NCBI GenBank assembly: GCA_000827265.1
Contig: KN834790.1
Coordinates: forward strand, 1 to 45,820
Reading direction: 5' to 3'
DNA: 45,820 nucleotides
DNA from: Collybiopsis luxurians FD-317 M1
Lineage: Eukaryota; Basidiomycota; Agaricomycetes; Agaricales; Omphalotaceae
Shown here: piece by piece, positions 1 through 11,060 of the stretch
Position numbering within the stretch: the first letter of the stretch is position 1
How the letters are laid out: the number at the start of each line of letters is the position of its first letter
The notes under the pieces: model-generated
The model's input: only the letters and a program-made list of their open reading frames with translations
Database searches by the model: none
Told to the model about the DNA's origin: nothing
Made by a program: the position numbers and the translations under genes

Positions 1-340
1 TACTGTAGTAAGCTGTGCGAGGGACTAATGCTACTGGAGGATAAGACGAGAAGCTAATGCTACTGGAAGACAACAGCTAAGTGACAGCTACGAGAATAAA
101 AGGATAAGGAGCATGTGGTCATGCGACAGATGCGAGAAGAGAAACAAGGAGTAGTTCATTAATAAAACAATGACAGTGGGAACGAAATAGAAAAGAACAA
201 TGATACCGTGCGGAGTGGAGATAGGAAGGAGTTATATGTCCAAAAGGTATTGATATGAAAGTTAGTCATAAATGCGGTCATGTGAAAGGTGTATAGTAAA
301 AGGAAAATGAATAGGGGTTAGGAATAAGTGTTCGTACCGG
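1..340. other. No gene recognised; purine-rich window edge
   Basis: No coding frame of useful length and no known motif is seen. The first 80 bases hold two imperfect copies of a short unit (ctaatgctactggag). The DDE transposase relic that follows loses recognisable homology near 340, so this may be unrelated sequence joined to its 5' break. Confidence 0.4.
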
Positions 341-1792
341 CTCTATGACAATACCACTCATCATCTCCAACCCCTGGACATTGGTTGCTTTGGACTGTTA
401 CAGACTGCATGGTTCAACTGCTGTGATACTGTATTGGGTGAGACTGGAGAACCAATGGAGTTACAAAATGTGGTGAAAGAGTATTGGGAAGTGAGGCAGG
501 GGGCATTTAAGGAGACAACAATCTTGGCATCCTGGCAAAACTCTGGAATCTGACCATTAAATCCCTCAGTCTTCACAGCTGCTGACTACACACCTAGCAT
601 TCCTCCATCTACCAAGAACCAGTTACCAGATTCTTTTCCTAGATGTCTCCCACATGCTCCAGATGCCTCTTCTGATGATGCGGTATTTGATGGTCAGGTT
701 CTCTTGGAGATGAGGGAAGAAAGGGAGGAAGAATGAGGCAAACATACAGAGTCTGACTCAGACTTGGACTCGTCTGATGATAGCTTTTCTCCATCAGATT
801 CCGATGAACAATCAGACAAGGATGGTCAAGCAGATCCAAGCATGCCCTCTTGTTCTGTTTCTCCCACCTCCCTGCCACAACACACTTGCTGGCAATCCTC
901 ATGTAACTTCCAAGCCCCAGAATTGACTCCCAGCTCTTCCAAAGAGAGTCTTCTGCCACACACACTCCAAGAAGTTGAATATGCATGCCATATTGCCAAT
1001 CTTGAAGAGGAACTTTGCAATGCAAAATCACAATGGGATGCTGCCACCACACATGCAGTTCTGTCAGCTCAGGAGCTCAGCATCTTGAAGCACAAATACA
1101 ACAAGAAGGCAGAGAAGAAGGATGGCTCTAGACAGGTTGTCACGGATGCCAGAGTTTTGATGTCCTGGGAAGGCAAGGAACAGGCAGCTGCTGATGCAGC
1201 AAAAAAAGCAGCAAAGAAGAAGGCTGAAGCAGACAGGAAGGAGAAGCAGAGGCAGGCAGAGCACACTGACATCATTCGTCATGCGGACCAGGAGCAAAGC
1301 AGTTCCACCTTCACTGGGTCACTCACATCCAAGAGCAAAAGTGCTCTCATCGATATCTGCTTTGCTCTCAACCTATTGTCTGACAACATGAATGTGGATG
1401 CACTCTGCGCATGAATTGTCTCTCATTTTGACACATGCCCAGACCTCAAAGACCACGAGCAGTACATTGGTCTCTTTACACAAAAGTGCAAACAGCCCAA
1501 CGACTCGCTGCCCAAGGAGAACAATGCACGAGGAATGTTATCTCAATGCCGTTCTCCAACTCCTGGGCCCTCATCATTCCGCCGCCACTCACTAACTCCA
1601 CAGAGTCCAAGCTGTAGATTTGGTTTCAAAAATCCACCCCAGTCTCAGCCCAGTTATACTTTTTCTTTCCCATACCCATCCTCTTCCCAGGCCACATCCC
1701 AGGATTTCCCTTACCCACTACTTTCATGTCCTTGTCCTGTTCCCATTCCTCTTCCCCAACATGCTCCTGGTGATAATAGAGATTTTGACTAG
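341..1792 (+). pseudogene. Relic of a pogo/Tigger-like DDE transposase, 3' part
   Basis: One reading frame runs from about 341 to the stop at 1790-1792, interrupted only by three TGA codons (551, 734, 1412) and with no frameshift. It opens with NTTHHLQPLD, the motif near the end of the DDE catalytic domain of pogo/CENP-B-like transposases (DDE_1 family). An acidic Ser/Asp-rich stretch follows (about 750-820), then a Lys/Ala-rich coiled-coil-like stretch (about 1100-1260), then a short helical segment around KSALIDICFALNL that may be SAP-like, and a Pro/Ser-rich tail. The DNA-binding domains and most of the catalytic core are missing. The frame is CpG-poor, and all internal stops are TGA, as expected from C-to-T or G-to-A transitions. 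It is a dead element fragment. Confidence 0.75.
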
Positions 1793-2989
1793 CTTTCAAG
1801 TAGTATTTCTGTCTGTACTTGTTGAAGTAATCAGTCCTTTTCTTGCCTACCCTGAAATTTTACTGAGACATGCGCGAACTAACGAGTGCGAACAATTGCT
1901 GTCTAAGCCGTACCTGGCTGCAGTGCTGACTTGCGGCTTTTCCGTGACAACACTGTGACTGATGTGTGGAACTATCCCTAATCTCCTCGGCCGCTGCCCG
2001 TTGAGCTCAGTAAAATTGCTAAAAATCCCAGAAATCCACTATAGGGATTTTCAGCCCATAGGAATTCAGCTGTGTACTCAGAAAAATAATATTCAAAGAA
2101 ATCATGAAATTATTCACGTTTTGATGAAAATAGAACTATCCCTAACAACCATAGTACTAAAAACCACACCGGACAAAGCTGTATGTATTTTTATCACTTT
2201 TAACTGCAATTAAGTAATTGGCGATCAACGTTTTGTTGTTTTTGAAATATACAATATGCTTGAGGATCGCAGGTCACTCTGGCATACTGGCATTGTGATT
2301 GGAGACCTACTGAAAGGCTGTGATGAGAGACGAGAACAAGCTCCACTGCTCCACCTGAATGCATGTACTTTAGAAACTGTAGCATATGATCAATTTATCA
2401 ATTAGCTCCCATTTTCGAACAGCACTCCTACTAGTGCGATCCAAGACTCATGTTTCTTGACCCCTTCGAAACCACTCACGAGCATTCTGAGATGTCAATG
2501 TTTGTCAGGAGAACATTGCTTCAATTCGCCAGTGTAGTCCGATTATTGTGTGCGGAACCAGAGCAGAAGTACTAAAGGTGTCCTCTGCGGGGGATGAAGC
2601 TTGTGCAGTCCCGTACCGTTGACATGCCGTTGACATGCCGTTGATTTTACACTTCCGTTAGCGATCCCATCGGCGTGATGTTCGTTCCAGAACCAACTTA
2701 GATATGGTAAAGACATGCAAACAAGTGCGATGAACTTGAAAGGCATGGAATTGGGAGAAGTGCTGTATTCGTCTTACAGCTAACATAGCCTTGCTGGCAC
2801 CCGTGTTCGCCTTCTCATTTGGTTTCGACGATTCTAGATGACTTCTTTCGCATATACGGCGCATCTTACCTGTAACTATTCAACATTCTAGCCTCTGGAG
2901 CTGGCCTAGGCTCAATCTTTTTGGAACCGCTCCGAGAAGGTTCTGTCTTCTAGAATGCACTTGTTAGTGGTTTCGCCGGACTAGAGTTT
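1793..2989. other. Intergenic, nothing recognised
   Basis: Open stretches on both strands are short and match nothing I recognise. The only structure seen is the 11-bp direct repeat aactatcccta near 1970 and 2133. CpG content rises after about 2450, so the right part is probably unique sequence upstream of the FAD oxidoreductase gene. Confidence 0.4.
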
Positions 2990-3093
2990 CATGGAAGAGT
3001 GCTAAGGATAGGACAGTATCGAGCCATCTTTCATCATGATGTCCAAAACTATAATTCAAAATAGGAGATCCGTAGTAAGGCCACCTCCAATCC

Positions 3094-3100
3094 TATATAA
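3094..3100 (+). promoter_or_regulatory. TATA box of FAD oxidoreductase gene A
   Basis: TATATAA lies about 40 bp before the ATG at 3139, followed by a CT-rich leader. About 100 bp around it (2990-3110) recur as a degraded copy at 16600-16695, where the TATA site has decayed to catagaa. Confidence 0.6.
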
Positions 3101-3138
3101 TGACCTATGTTCTCTCTCAGCCTTTCTGAACTAGCGAC

Positions 3139-4872
3139 ATGTTCTCCTCGAGCTTCAAATACCTGTACTCTCTCGGTTTACTCACGCTACAGGCACCGTT
3201 CTCAGCCGATAATCCTGTCTGTATAATAGGAGCAGGCCCATCTGGGCTCACCGTCGCGCACGAACTCGAAGCGCGTGGAAGGTCGACCGTAATTTTTGAT
3301 GAGAATGCAGCGGTCGGTGGCAAGTGTCGATCATACTACGATGATACAACGACTCCGTAATGGACCTCCTTCCCATGATTCCTTATTAAACTTGACTGAC
3401 AGCCGTTACTGTTACTAGGCCTACATACCATCCTCTGGGTGCTTTCTTGTTGACAAACCAGACCTACAGCAACACCTTGCCGCTCATTCTCGAAGCTGGT
3501 CTCCCTCTGAGTCCAGCCCTTTCACCTGGCCCTTCTGCAAATTGGAACTACTGGCAATACAGCTACGGGGACCAGGGCGTAACGAACCTTGCCCCGATAC
3601 CCTTACCGACTCCTGCGGAGGCGTTTACAATAATCAATGAGGTAATGAGATACACGACCTTGTGGGACACCCGTTTTGCTCCATTTTCGGGCCCAAGTTA
3701 TAAAGTAAGTAACGTAGTAAAGTTTCGGTAAAGTAAGTTTGCTCAATGTCCTACATGGCACTGCAGGGTGACATCCCCCACAATTTCACTGTGTCAACGC
3801 AGCAATGGCTCTCTGATAACGGATTCTTGGCAATCCCTCAATTTGTTGAAATGGGACTTGTATATGCAGGCTACGGACATATCACAGAAACTCCTGCCGT
3901 ACGTTACACAATCAGAGTTCATTTTTGGAGAAAATTTGACAGGAATTTCACTATAGCTCTATGCTCTCCAAATTTTGACACCAGAGATATTGACCTACTA
4001 TATTGGAGCAACCCCTGGATACTCTGTTGGTAAGAGACAGTGAACTTGTGAACACTGAATACCGAGTGCCATGCCCATACTATATAGATTTCCAGAGTCT
4101 ATGGGATTGGTACTCCAAAAAGTATGTAAAAGGCACCATACACCTCAACGCTACTGTCACTACAATTGGTAAGTTCCACAAAGAATCGATCAGATCACAA
4201 CCTCGATTTGAAAAATTTACAGATCGCAGCAAGAACTCCCCTATTGTCACTTACAAGGTCGAATCCAGTGCTCCCACTACACAAGCATGCTCGAGTCTTG
4301 TCATGGCCTTTCCTCCCACTCCTCGTGCACTCAAAGCCGCTGGTCTTGACTTCACTAATGAAGAAACGAGCGTTTTTGCTAATGTCGGAGTCACCGCGTA
4401 CTGGGCAGCAGCTTTTCAAATGGAACTCCCATACCCCTACGTTTTCCTCGAAACTCCTGCTACGTCTGACTACCAACCTATAACTATGTTCCGCGACTTC
4501 AACAATTCTAAGATTTCCACGGCCTACTCTTTGGGTCCAAGCCCATATAACGAAACGGCCTCCAAATCCGACGAGGATGTGAAGGAACTTTTGGTGTCAA
4601 ATGCGAATGTCCTTGGGGAAGGGCTTGCGCAGGAGAAGGCTGGTGGCGTGGAATCATATCCCACAGTCGTGGATGCAGATATCAAAGTGTTCCTCCGTCA
4701 AGACCATTTCCCTCATGTCCCAACCAACGCTTTGCAAGATGGCTTCTATGCAAAGTATAACGCGTTGCAGGGAAAGAAGAATACTTTCTGGACCTCAGGT
4801 TTGAACAGGTTTGAGAATGTCGAGAGCACCATCAGGTCAGCCAAAAATCTAGTTGAGAACGTCATGTTTTGA
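3139..4872 (+). CDS. Secreted FAD-dependent oxidoreductase (gene A)
   Basis: Six exons (3139-3356, 3419-3704, 3767-3898, 3987-4029, 4088-4168, 4223-4872) join into 469 codons with no break. Residues 1-23 form a signal peptide. The Rossmann motif GAGPSG is at 31-36, and an acidic residue follows the second strand (VIFDEN), with VGGKC after it, as in flavin amine-oxidase-like proteins of the NAD_binding_8 type. The C-terminal GLNRFENVESTIRSAKNL segment resembles the last FAD-contacting motif of that fold. Several N-glycosylation sequons support secretion. Fungal relatives are often labelled beta-cyclopiazonate dehydrogenase-like, but the substrate cannot be read from sequence. It ends 80 bp from the convergent TAH18 stop. 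Gene B at 11061 shares the exon structure: exons 2-5 have identical lengths and all intron phases match. Confidence 0.85.
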
Positions 4873-4952
4873 AATTGTACATACTGTAACGAAGAGGATG
4901 TACCACAGCTCTTAACCTCTACGCTAGTTAAAGTTGTACATAGCATTTTATT

Positions 4953-7184
4953 TTAACTCCAGCACTCTTCAATTAATCTTCCACTTCTTTCCAAGGCTGA
5001 AATATACTTTGACGCCTCCTCCTCACTTCGAAAGCCGCATTTCACTACCGCATTTCGCAGAGATTCCTTCACAGCCGCTGGCATTTTGTTAGAAGACCTA
5101 TCGAAAGGTCGGTTGTGAGGAGAGAAAAGTCCTCCAACAACCTATTACATACCCTGATATGAACACATATGCACCACGCTCATCGAGCAGCTCCCAAACT
5201 CTAGCGGCATCTTCGGTAATGAGATCCTGAACATAAGTTCTCTTGACACCTTCTGGACCATCTCGCGAGCATGCAACCCGATATGTCAATGCTTTGTCTG
5301 AAGAATATTGTGTCCATTCATTAGCGTAATGTTGATCCTTTTGCGCAGAACGACAGCCGAAATACAAAGTGTTTTCTGCCGAGGGAAATCAGTATTGAGC
5401 TTCTGAAGCGATATAGAAAGATTCGTACCATATGCGTGACGTTGAATTCGCTCTTCTATTACTGCTCGCATTGGGGCGACACCTGTTCCAGGGCTTACAC
5501 ATATGATAGGAATGCGGTCGTCAACAGGCAATTGAATAAACCCTTTCAGAATTCGAATTTGGAGTTGTTGATCTGCCCAGTCTGTGAGCCGCCTGCAGGA
5601 TAAAGTGACGAGAGATCTCAACCTGGTGCTAACCGCGAAAGATACATTGAACAAACTCCTTGTCGGGGGACTTTTAACTTTGTCTTGTACTTGACCATTG
5701 CGACACAGAGGTGTATTGATCGAGGATGTTTCTGTAAGACCAAACTCAATGATTGCTTCTCATGAGGTTGAAAAACAAGATATGCCTTTAACGAGCTGGC
5801 TATGGAAAATTGTCGTGGTCTAAGGGGAGGAAACAGGTCGAAAACGTAGTCGCGCGGTACTCGAACGTTCCGGAATTCGGATACGACCTCTTGTATTGTG
5901 CGTCGGACACGGTAGCAGTAGTCATACAGCTCGTCCTAAGTCAGCATATCAGTTGCGAACCAGTCAGGGACGCATAAAGAAACTTACAGCATACTCAGTA
6001 GAAAGAAACTCATCTAATCTTCCCTTTTCCATTTCGTCTGAAGTAAAATAGCGAAGGTATCGGAAAAAAGTCCTTCGTGGTACCGCATTAAAGTCCAGAT
6101 ACCGAGTGAATATTATCCGCAAAGTTGTAAAGTGAGGAAGATGGTCCGGAAGAGATTGATCTGCATGACGAGATAGACGTTAGTTTGGGCACCCTGATAG
6201 TAGATATAGATAGACCTTTGTGAATATGCTCTATGTGAAATACATCATCGGCGCAGTTTTCCCATCCCATCAAGGAAAGAAAACTTTCCACGTCGTCATC
6301 GTTGGCGATAGGATGTATCACGGCTACGTCTCCTGGAGAGTATCTGCTTTTTATGAGGATTTCGCGTTTACATGGTGCGAAATACTGACTCGATATCGTC
6401 TTCGAAATCAAACTCGAGATGACGTACATCTTGAAACCAGTCTTGAGCAGTTATTTGCGTATTATATCTGACAGTAGCAGTATGATATTCCGTGTGATAT
6501 TGCAAAGGATTCGGTACGTCTTGCAAATCTGCATGCTTGACCAGTGATACCCGGGGGGGAGGGGTGGTCTCTGGAGATGTAATTTCTTGCCCAGGCGAAA
6601 GCGGAAGTAGCTCAAGCAACGACGCCGACAACGAATCGAGCCAGGGTTCTAATGCTCCATCTATTCTAGTACTGGGTGAATGTCGAATTTCGAGGAGATG
6701 ATTTACAAGACAGACCCTAAAAGATGCTGCTCGTCTCCTTCTGCACCCTGACAAAATTTTACCGCCCCGAGGCTCTCTAGTCTACGCGTCAATCGTTTTG
6801 CAGGCCAGCAAAACTTTTCGTAAGCTGTATCGCCCAACCCAAAAACTGTAAAATGCAAGTCTTCGAATAGATCCTCGGGAAGATCAGATCGTAGTAATAT
6901 GTTCCATAGGACAGTCATGGATCTTGGCTCAATACCCGATCCTGTAGTCGAAACGATGAAGATTACGAGTGGTTCCGACACAAGATTTTGCTGCAGATGA
7001 GAGTGTAGATTAGCTTGATTTTCTGATTGAATTTTGCAGAAAAATTTACCGGAGAATAAGAATCCATGCTATGAACATTACATTGAATATGTATTCTTCG
7101 ACATTCTCGAGCGACACGATCTGCCGTTTCTTGAGCAGTACCAGTCTCTGTAGCGTATAGAATCAAGGCAGTTCTGTCGGACAT
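4953..7184 (-). CDS. TAH18: NADPH-dependent diflavin oxidoreductase (Tah18/NDOR1)
   Basis: It transfers electrons from NADPH through FAD and FMN to Dre2 in cytosolic Fe-S protein assembly. Ten exons (7184-7050, 6990-6716, 6665-6390, 6343-6216, 6160-5988, 5935-5786, 5731-5634, 5592-5429, 5375-5153, 5097-4953) give 588 codons in frame, the usual family size. The flavodoxin domain (about 1-150) carries ATETGTAQETA, TTGSG and GLGDTAYEKF. The FAD domain follows, with YSPGDVAV, YLDFNAVPRRTFF, RQFSIASS (about 370) and GVCSMYL. The NADPH domain has SPGTGVAPMRA (about 450), NTLYFGCR and a terminal ECWS. The 54-nt segment 5732-5785 is best read as a GC-AG intron; if kept it would add 18 codons in frame. 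The first base of the intron at 6215-6161 is the least certain boundary. Relics of this gene lie at 12.9, 13.5 and 16.7-17.6 kb. Confidence 0.93.
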
Positions 7185-7358
7185 GATAGCAACATCATAA
7201 GATGAGAGCCTCAGTAAGCGTGCGTCAAAGTCACGAGGCCAAAGGACCATTTTCGTTTCTCACCTTTTCTCTCTCTTTTCGAGCTACAACTGCTCATGGA
7301 TCGTCATGAATGTCGGGTATTTCATAGAGTCAGGGACAGCGAGTGGATTACTGGAGAG

Positions 7359-7420
7359 AGCTTTGACAAGAAGCGATGAATCAAGAGTATACCTTTGAAT
7401 CATCGCTTCTTGTCAAAGCT
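7359..7420. repeat. 62-bp near-perfect palindrome upstream of TAH18
   Basis: The outer 21 bases (agctttgacaagaagcgatga) are matched exactly by their reverse complement at 7400-7420. The middle is also nearly symmetric around gtatac (7387-7392), so the whole 62 bp can fold into one hairpin with no real loop. It lies about 175 bp before the TAH18 start codon on the opposite strand. It may be a miniature transposon or a regulatory hairpin; no target duplication was found. Confidence 0.8.
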
Positions 7421-7493
7421 GGGTACTGTAAGGACTTCTACCAGACTGTGAAAGTTATAACAGAGCAGTAGCGGAGGATATTCAGACTCGGGT

Positions 7494-7814
7494 ATGCGAC
7501 TTCTGACATTGGCGGGCCATGCGCTCATCTTTGTAGATCATCTCACTCCTGGCATTGGTAACGATGGTCTGATTCGGTCGTATACTAATAGCAGTGTATC
7601 TGCCATCTTGCTCGGTGGCCCATCATCGGACATCTCCACGGGTCCAGACTTTGTTCACAATAAATTCCGCGCCGTTCTCGAGGTAAGCACCAACTTGTCC
7701 TAACTAATACAAAAAGACTTGGTCCTGCAGGGGAATGTCTTCTCCCTGTCGCTATGCAGCATAACGCGGGGTTCCGAGCCTTGGGTGGGATTGCTACAAA
7801 AGATCTTCCGTTGA
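7494..7814 (+). CDS. Unrecognised short ORF with one likely intron, possibly degenerate
   Basis: An ATG at 7494 opens 63 codons (7494-7682). A well-formed intron follows (7683-7730; gtaagc, a ctaac branch site and a ctgcag end), then 28 more codons including the TGA at 7812. The same frame stays open after that TGA to about 7929, ending SGNEGSRVVSVLN. No family is recognised. CpG content is normal. It could be a decayed gene with one nonsense codon or a misread exon structure. No good homology to the LCL3 gene, which flanks the TAH18 relic at 17.6 kb, could be shown here. Confidence 0.25.
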
Positions 7815-8324
7815 CGAGAGCTGAGCGGCGGCATCGAGTTTGAGTCCCACCCATTAGCAATACACATATTGCCTACCAAAATAGTGATTTCCGGCAACGA
7901 GGGAAGCCGTGTCGTGTCAGTCCTGAATTGATATCTTTACAGCCTCAAAGAAACCAATTCCAGTAAGTACTGTTGTTCGTTTGACAGCGCCTCTATAGGG
8001 TTCTTCGCTCAAGGAGGTGAAATTACCCTTGCCGCTGTCACTACAGCACTTTCTACAGGATTCTTAGATTGTATTGTGGCTCGTGTAAATAAAGAAAGCT
8101 GTATAGTTGCTCATATAGGTATAGATCGCCTTCGTGTAAAATCTCTATAAGTATGCGAAGCCTTATCACTTAGTACAGATAGTGCTCGTTGTCTCCCGAA
8201 CTTTCCTCTTCCTTCCCAGTTAATCGAGGCGAGCGACCGCAGATTTCACTTGCGTTTGTCTTTCCACTTTGTATCTGGAATCTTTGTCCAATAGTTGCTA
8301 CTTGAAAGGCCACCAGGACGTTCC
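7815..8324. other. Intergenic, nothing firm
   Basis: Short open frames continue to about 8110 without recognisable motifs. From 8165 the sequence becomes CT-rich (ctcccgaactttcctcttcc), resembling a fungal 5' leader before the ATG at 8325. Confidence 0.3.
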
Positions 8325-8869
8325 ATGAGCGTACCTGGTGGAGATAATGGCCCGTGGCCCAGTCTCACTTCCCATCCAGTACCACCAGAGGGTCAATGGG
8401 TATCCCCCAACTCTGAGCACACTGGATCGGTATGTTCAAGTTGTTTTTATTACCATCTCATTAACAAACTTTTGAATATATTCACCAGACGAGGACTATG
8501 CATGCACGCCGGACTCGCGCTAACAGCAGTCCAACACCCAATGTATCATTTGGTCTGTCCCAAGGTACCTCTCACCGCAGCTCAGGTCATACCCACATAT
8601 CAGGTGGTTTCATGAGCAGTGTTGGAAGAGATCAAACCATAGACACGGACCATCACAATTCCCAAAAATTCCGCAATGATGTTGGCGTCCAAAATATCTC
8701 TGGTGGCATCATAATCCCCATCCACATCCAAATCAATTTCGGATCTGCAGGCTCCAAAAATTTGACTTGGGTATTTTCCTTGTACGTGTATACCTCACAT
8801 TTTCGAATATCGCTGATCTCCTTACTCTCCGGCTTCCCAGCGGTTTATTTGGGCGCGGTGATTCCATGA
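8325..8869 (+). CDS. GRDQ-motif protein, like the N-terminus of fungal NLR-type proteins
   Basis: Two exons (8325-8429, 8489-8869) joined across a phase-0 intron (gtatgt..caccag) give 161 codons. The first part is Pro/Ser-rich. The second has ISGGFMSSVGRDQTIDTDHH, the Gly-Gly..GRDQ..His pattern that in many Agaricomycetes lies just before the NACHT NTPase of intracellular NLR-like proteins. No NACHT or repeat domain follows; the frame ends in about 35 hydrophobic residues. It may be a truncated NLR-type gene, with the last 40 residues read through a lost splice site, or a free-standing short form. The CT-rich leader supports a real promoter. Confidence 0.4.
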
Positions 8870-8968
8870 TTATGAGATGGTCCTGATATGGATCTCTCGG
8901 TGGCACATGTCACTGGATATCACCGCAGTCGCCTTTGATTTTTCTTTTTTGCCTTTCTGCTTACGTAA

Positions 8969-9056
8969 TTGACTTTGGACTCGGACACTACTTGGACTCG
9001 GACAGATTTGGACTCGGACTCGGACAGATTTGGACTTGGACAGACTTGGACTCTTG
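8969..9056. repeat. Imperfect tandem repeat of ttggactcggac(aga)
   Basis: About six degenerate copies of a 9-15 base unit (ttggactcggaca, with tttggactcgga variants) follow each other. Both strands are open by chance through this tract, producing Asp/Ser/Thr-rich shadow ORFs. Confidence 0.75.
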
Positions 9057-9783
9057 AGATTGCAGACGTGCCTCTGCAATTTGTCCACCCAGGACAACAT
9101 TTATATCCAATACTACTTCACCAGTTCTTATGTGAAATTTCTCTTTCCTTAGCCCTTCTGTAAAACAACACTCTTCTACTCTTTCCGCTATTCCTTTACT
9201 TCCCCTGTTATTCTTCATTATTCTCCTCTACTGCCCCTGTTTTTCCTTCTTGCAATGTGCAGTACTGCTTTCCTGCGCACTTCTGTCCTTCTGCACTCCT
9301 ACTCTTCTGTACTCTTCTGTTAGACAGTCCTAGTGTGTACTCAGATGCAGGCCCTGATTCTACCTTCCCAAATGGGCTGAGCAAACCCTTGTTGCACACC
9401 GGGACCCACTTACGCGGAGTTGTGTAAAATCTACTATAACATTTCCTTCAATTCAAAAATGACCAGTCACAGAGACTGAAAAAAGTTGAAAAAAAAAAAA
9501 AAAAAAACAAAAATCAACATGTCACAGGTCAGATTATCCAGTGTTTAATTGTCCCAGAATTGGAGCTATTTCAGTGAAGATGAATGGCCCAATCATTTTC
9601 CTTAGGAGCTTGCAGACTACAAACACCTCTAATCTTTCTTCCTATGGTTTTGTAGCCTTCTGCCCTAAACTTATAACCAATAGATTATTATTATTTCATT
9701 GTTTCTGGTTGTCTCGAAAGACGCAAAGGTTAGGGCAAAGAAATGATTAATTACCAGTGCTCGAAGCCAGTGCAAAGATTACC
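9057..9783. other. Pyrimidine-rich tract and poly(A) run; no gene
   Basis: 9150-9330 is dominated by ctctt/cttct repeats. A run of 19 A residues lies at 9489-9507. The A-run could be the tail of a retroposed sequence on the + strand, but no body is recognisable. Confidence 0.4.
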
Positions 9784-9930
9784 GTACCATTTCGGTCAGT
9801 TCGGCAGTCACAGGTCACAGCCAATTTTCAAAGACCCAGCCAATAATTTTCTTTTGATTTTTCGGATTTTTTTTCGAATTAATTTTTGGGCGCTTATCGT
9901 GGGAATTTGCCGAACTGATTGAAATGGTAC
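9784..9930. mobile_element. 147-bp MITE-like inverted-repeat element
   Basis: A 23-bp arm starting gtaccatttcggtcagttc at 9784-9806 is matched, with two mismatches, by its reverse complement at 9908-9930. The 101-bp interior is AT-rich and non-coding. Neither a TA nor a clear 8-bp target duplication is seen at the ends, so the superfamily is not assigned. The arm could also be a simple hairpin. Confidence 0.5.
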
Positions 9931-10961
9931 TTCCATGATCAGTTTTCGGATATCATCCACATAAATCACTGGCACGGTCATGGTGAAACTACAACCACTA
10001 ATTGAATGTCATCCAAACGCACAAATGCATTAAATATGATGAATGCATGATACTGATGCTTTCTGACAACTTGACGGAATATACAATAAACAGAGGCAAG
10101 CTTTCTGTTTCTGGCTGAATTGTCTTGTAGATATGAACGCTCAGAACAATCGAGAACAACCAAGTTAAAGCCCGTGCCTGCCTGGACCAGAACGACCAGC
10201 CGGAAACACATTTTTGGCAAATTTAATGGTCACCATCTTGCGACTACCGCAATGCAACTTACCAGACAGCATGTGGAGTGCTCTCCAAGGAAATTTGTAC
10301 ACTATTCTAAAACTACTCTTGATGCGACGGAGGGTACTGGATCCACATCTTGGAACTATGTATCTTGTGGATAACCATAAAGGCATGACTCGGTACATAG
10401 ATTTTGCTCAACCCAAATCGCTCAATTTGAGATTAAAAAGTGTCATTGAAAAAAAAATCACTCATAGTTGCATCAGAAAGATCTTAAAATCGAAACCTTA
10501 TACTGTATGCTCGCAGCACTCTGCTCTATTGGACGGCAGTCACATCCTCATCAGGTTTTAATAATTCTCCGCATGAAAATGACATACTGTTCACTGATTC
10601 TGCATCATCCAGATTGGATTTGGAGGGTCCCGAGGAGACAACGTAATAGTAGATACATTGATCTGATCATTCAGATTCCGGTGTATCAGTCCTTGGTCCC
10701 AAGCCGGTAATAAATGTTACCTTACCTAACCTTACTGCAGAAACTTGGTACCTTCGACGTTTCAAGTTGATGTCTATTAATGCCTTTGAAGAAAATTTTC
10801 AACTTACGTTGCCAGCCTGCAGGTAACTTGAACTCAGTTCTTTCATACCCACTCCAAGTTGGCTAGCAAAGCCGTAATAGGATGGCATTTTTTGGCAATA
10901 TTATGGACTTTCTGAAGAATATTTGCCCCACACCAAAGCAGGAATGGTGTCGAGCCGTCTT
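9931..10961. other. Intergenic, no gene supported
   Basis: Both strands carry open stretches of 70-115 codons between 9978 and 10710. None shows a motif I know, and they overlap in conflicting frames. The right end is the upstream region of gene B and resembles the gene A promoter (cgagcc..ctt..atcat). Confidence 0.35.
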
Positions 10962-10967
10962 TATAAA
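10962..10967 (+). promoter_or_regulatory. TATA box of gene B
   Basis: TATAAA lies 94 bp before the ATG at 11061, within a segment (10945-11000) that aligns loosely with the gene A promoter. Confidence 0.45.
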
Positions 10968-11060
10968 GTTGTCTGGCATCATAATAAAGATAGGGAAGAC
11001 ACCTTCAGTCTCATATCAGAACTCATATCCAGTCTCCGTGCTTCAGAGCATTTCTCCAAA

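Noticed and set aside
3117..3323. Minus-strand ORF opposite gene A exon 1
   Set aside because: Shadow of the coding strand, which has the signal peptide, Rossmann motif and conserved splice structure.
7494..8100. Relic of LCL3 beside the intact TAH18
   Set aside because: A short likeness (tcactcctggcattgg versus tcatactcccggcattgg) was noticed, but no further LCL3 homology could be followed.
8969..9163. Asp/Thr-rich ORF on the + strand and Ser/Lys-rich ORFs on the minus strand
   Set aside because: They are translations of the ttggactcggac tandem repeat.
9978..10561. Overlapping ORFs on both strands between the MITE and gene B
   Set aside because: No frame is supported by splice sites or a recognisable family; a transposase reading was considered but no catalytic motif was found.
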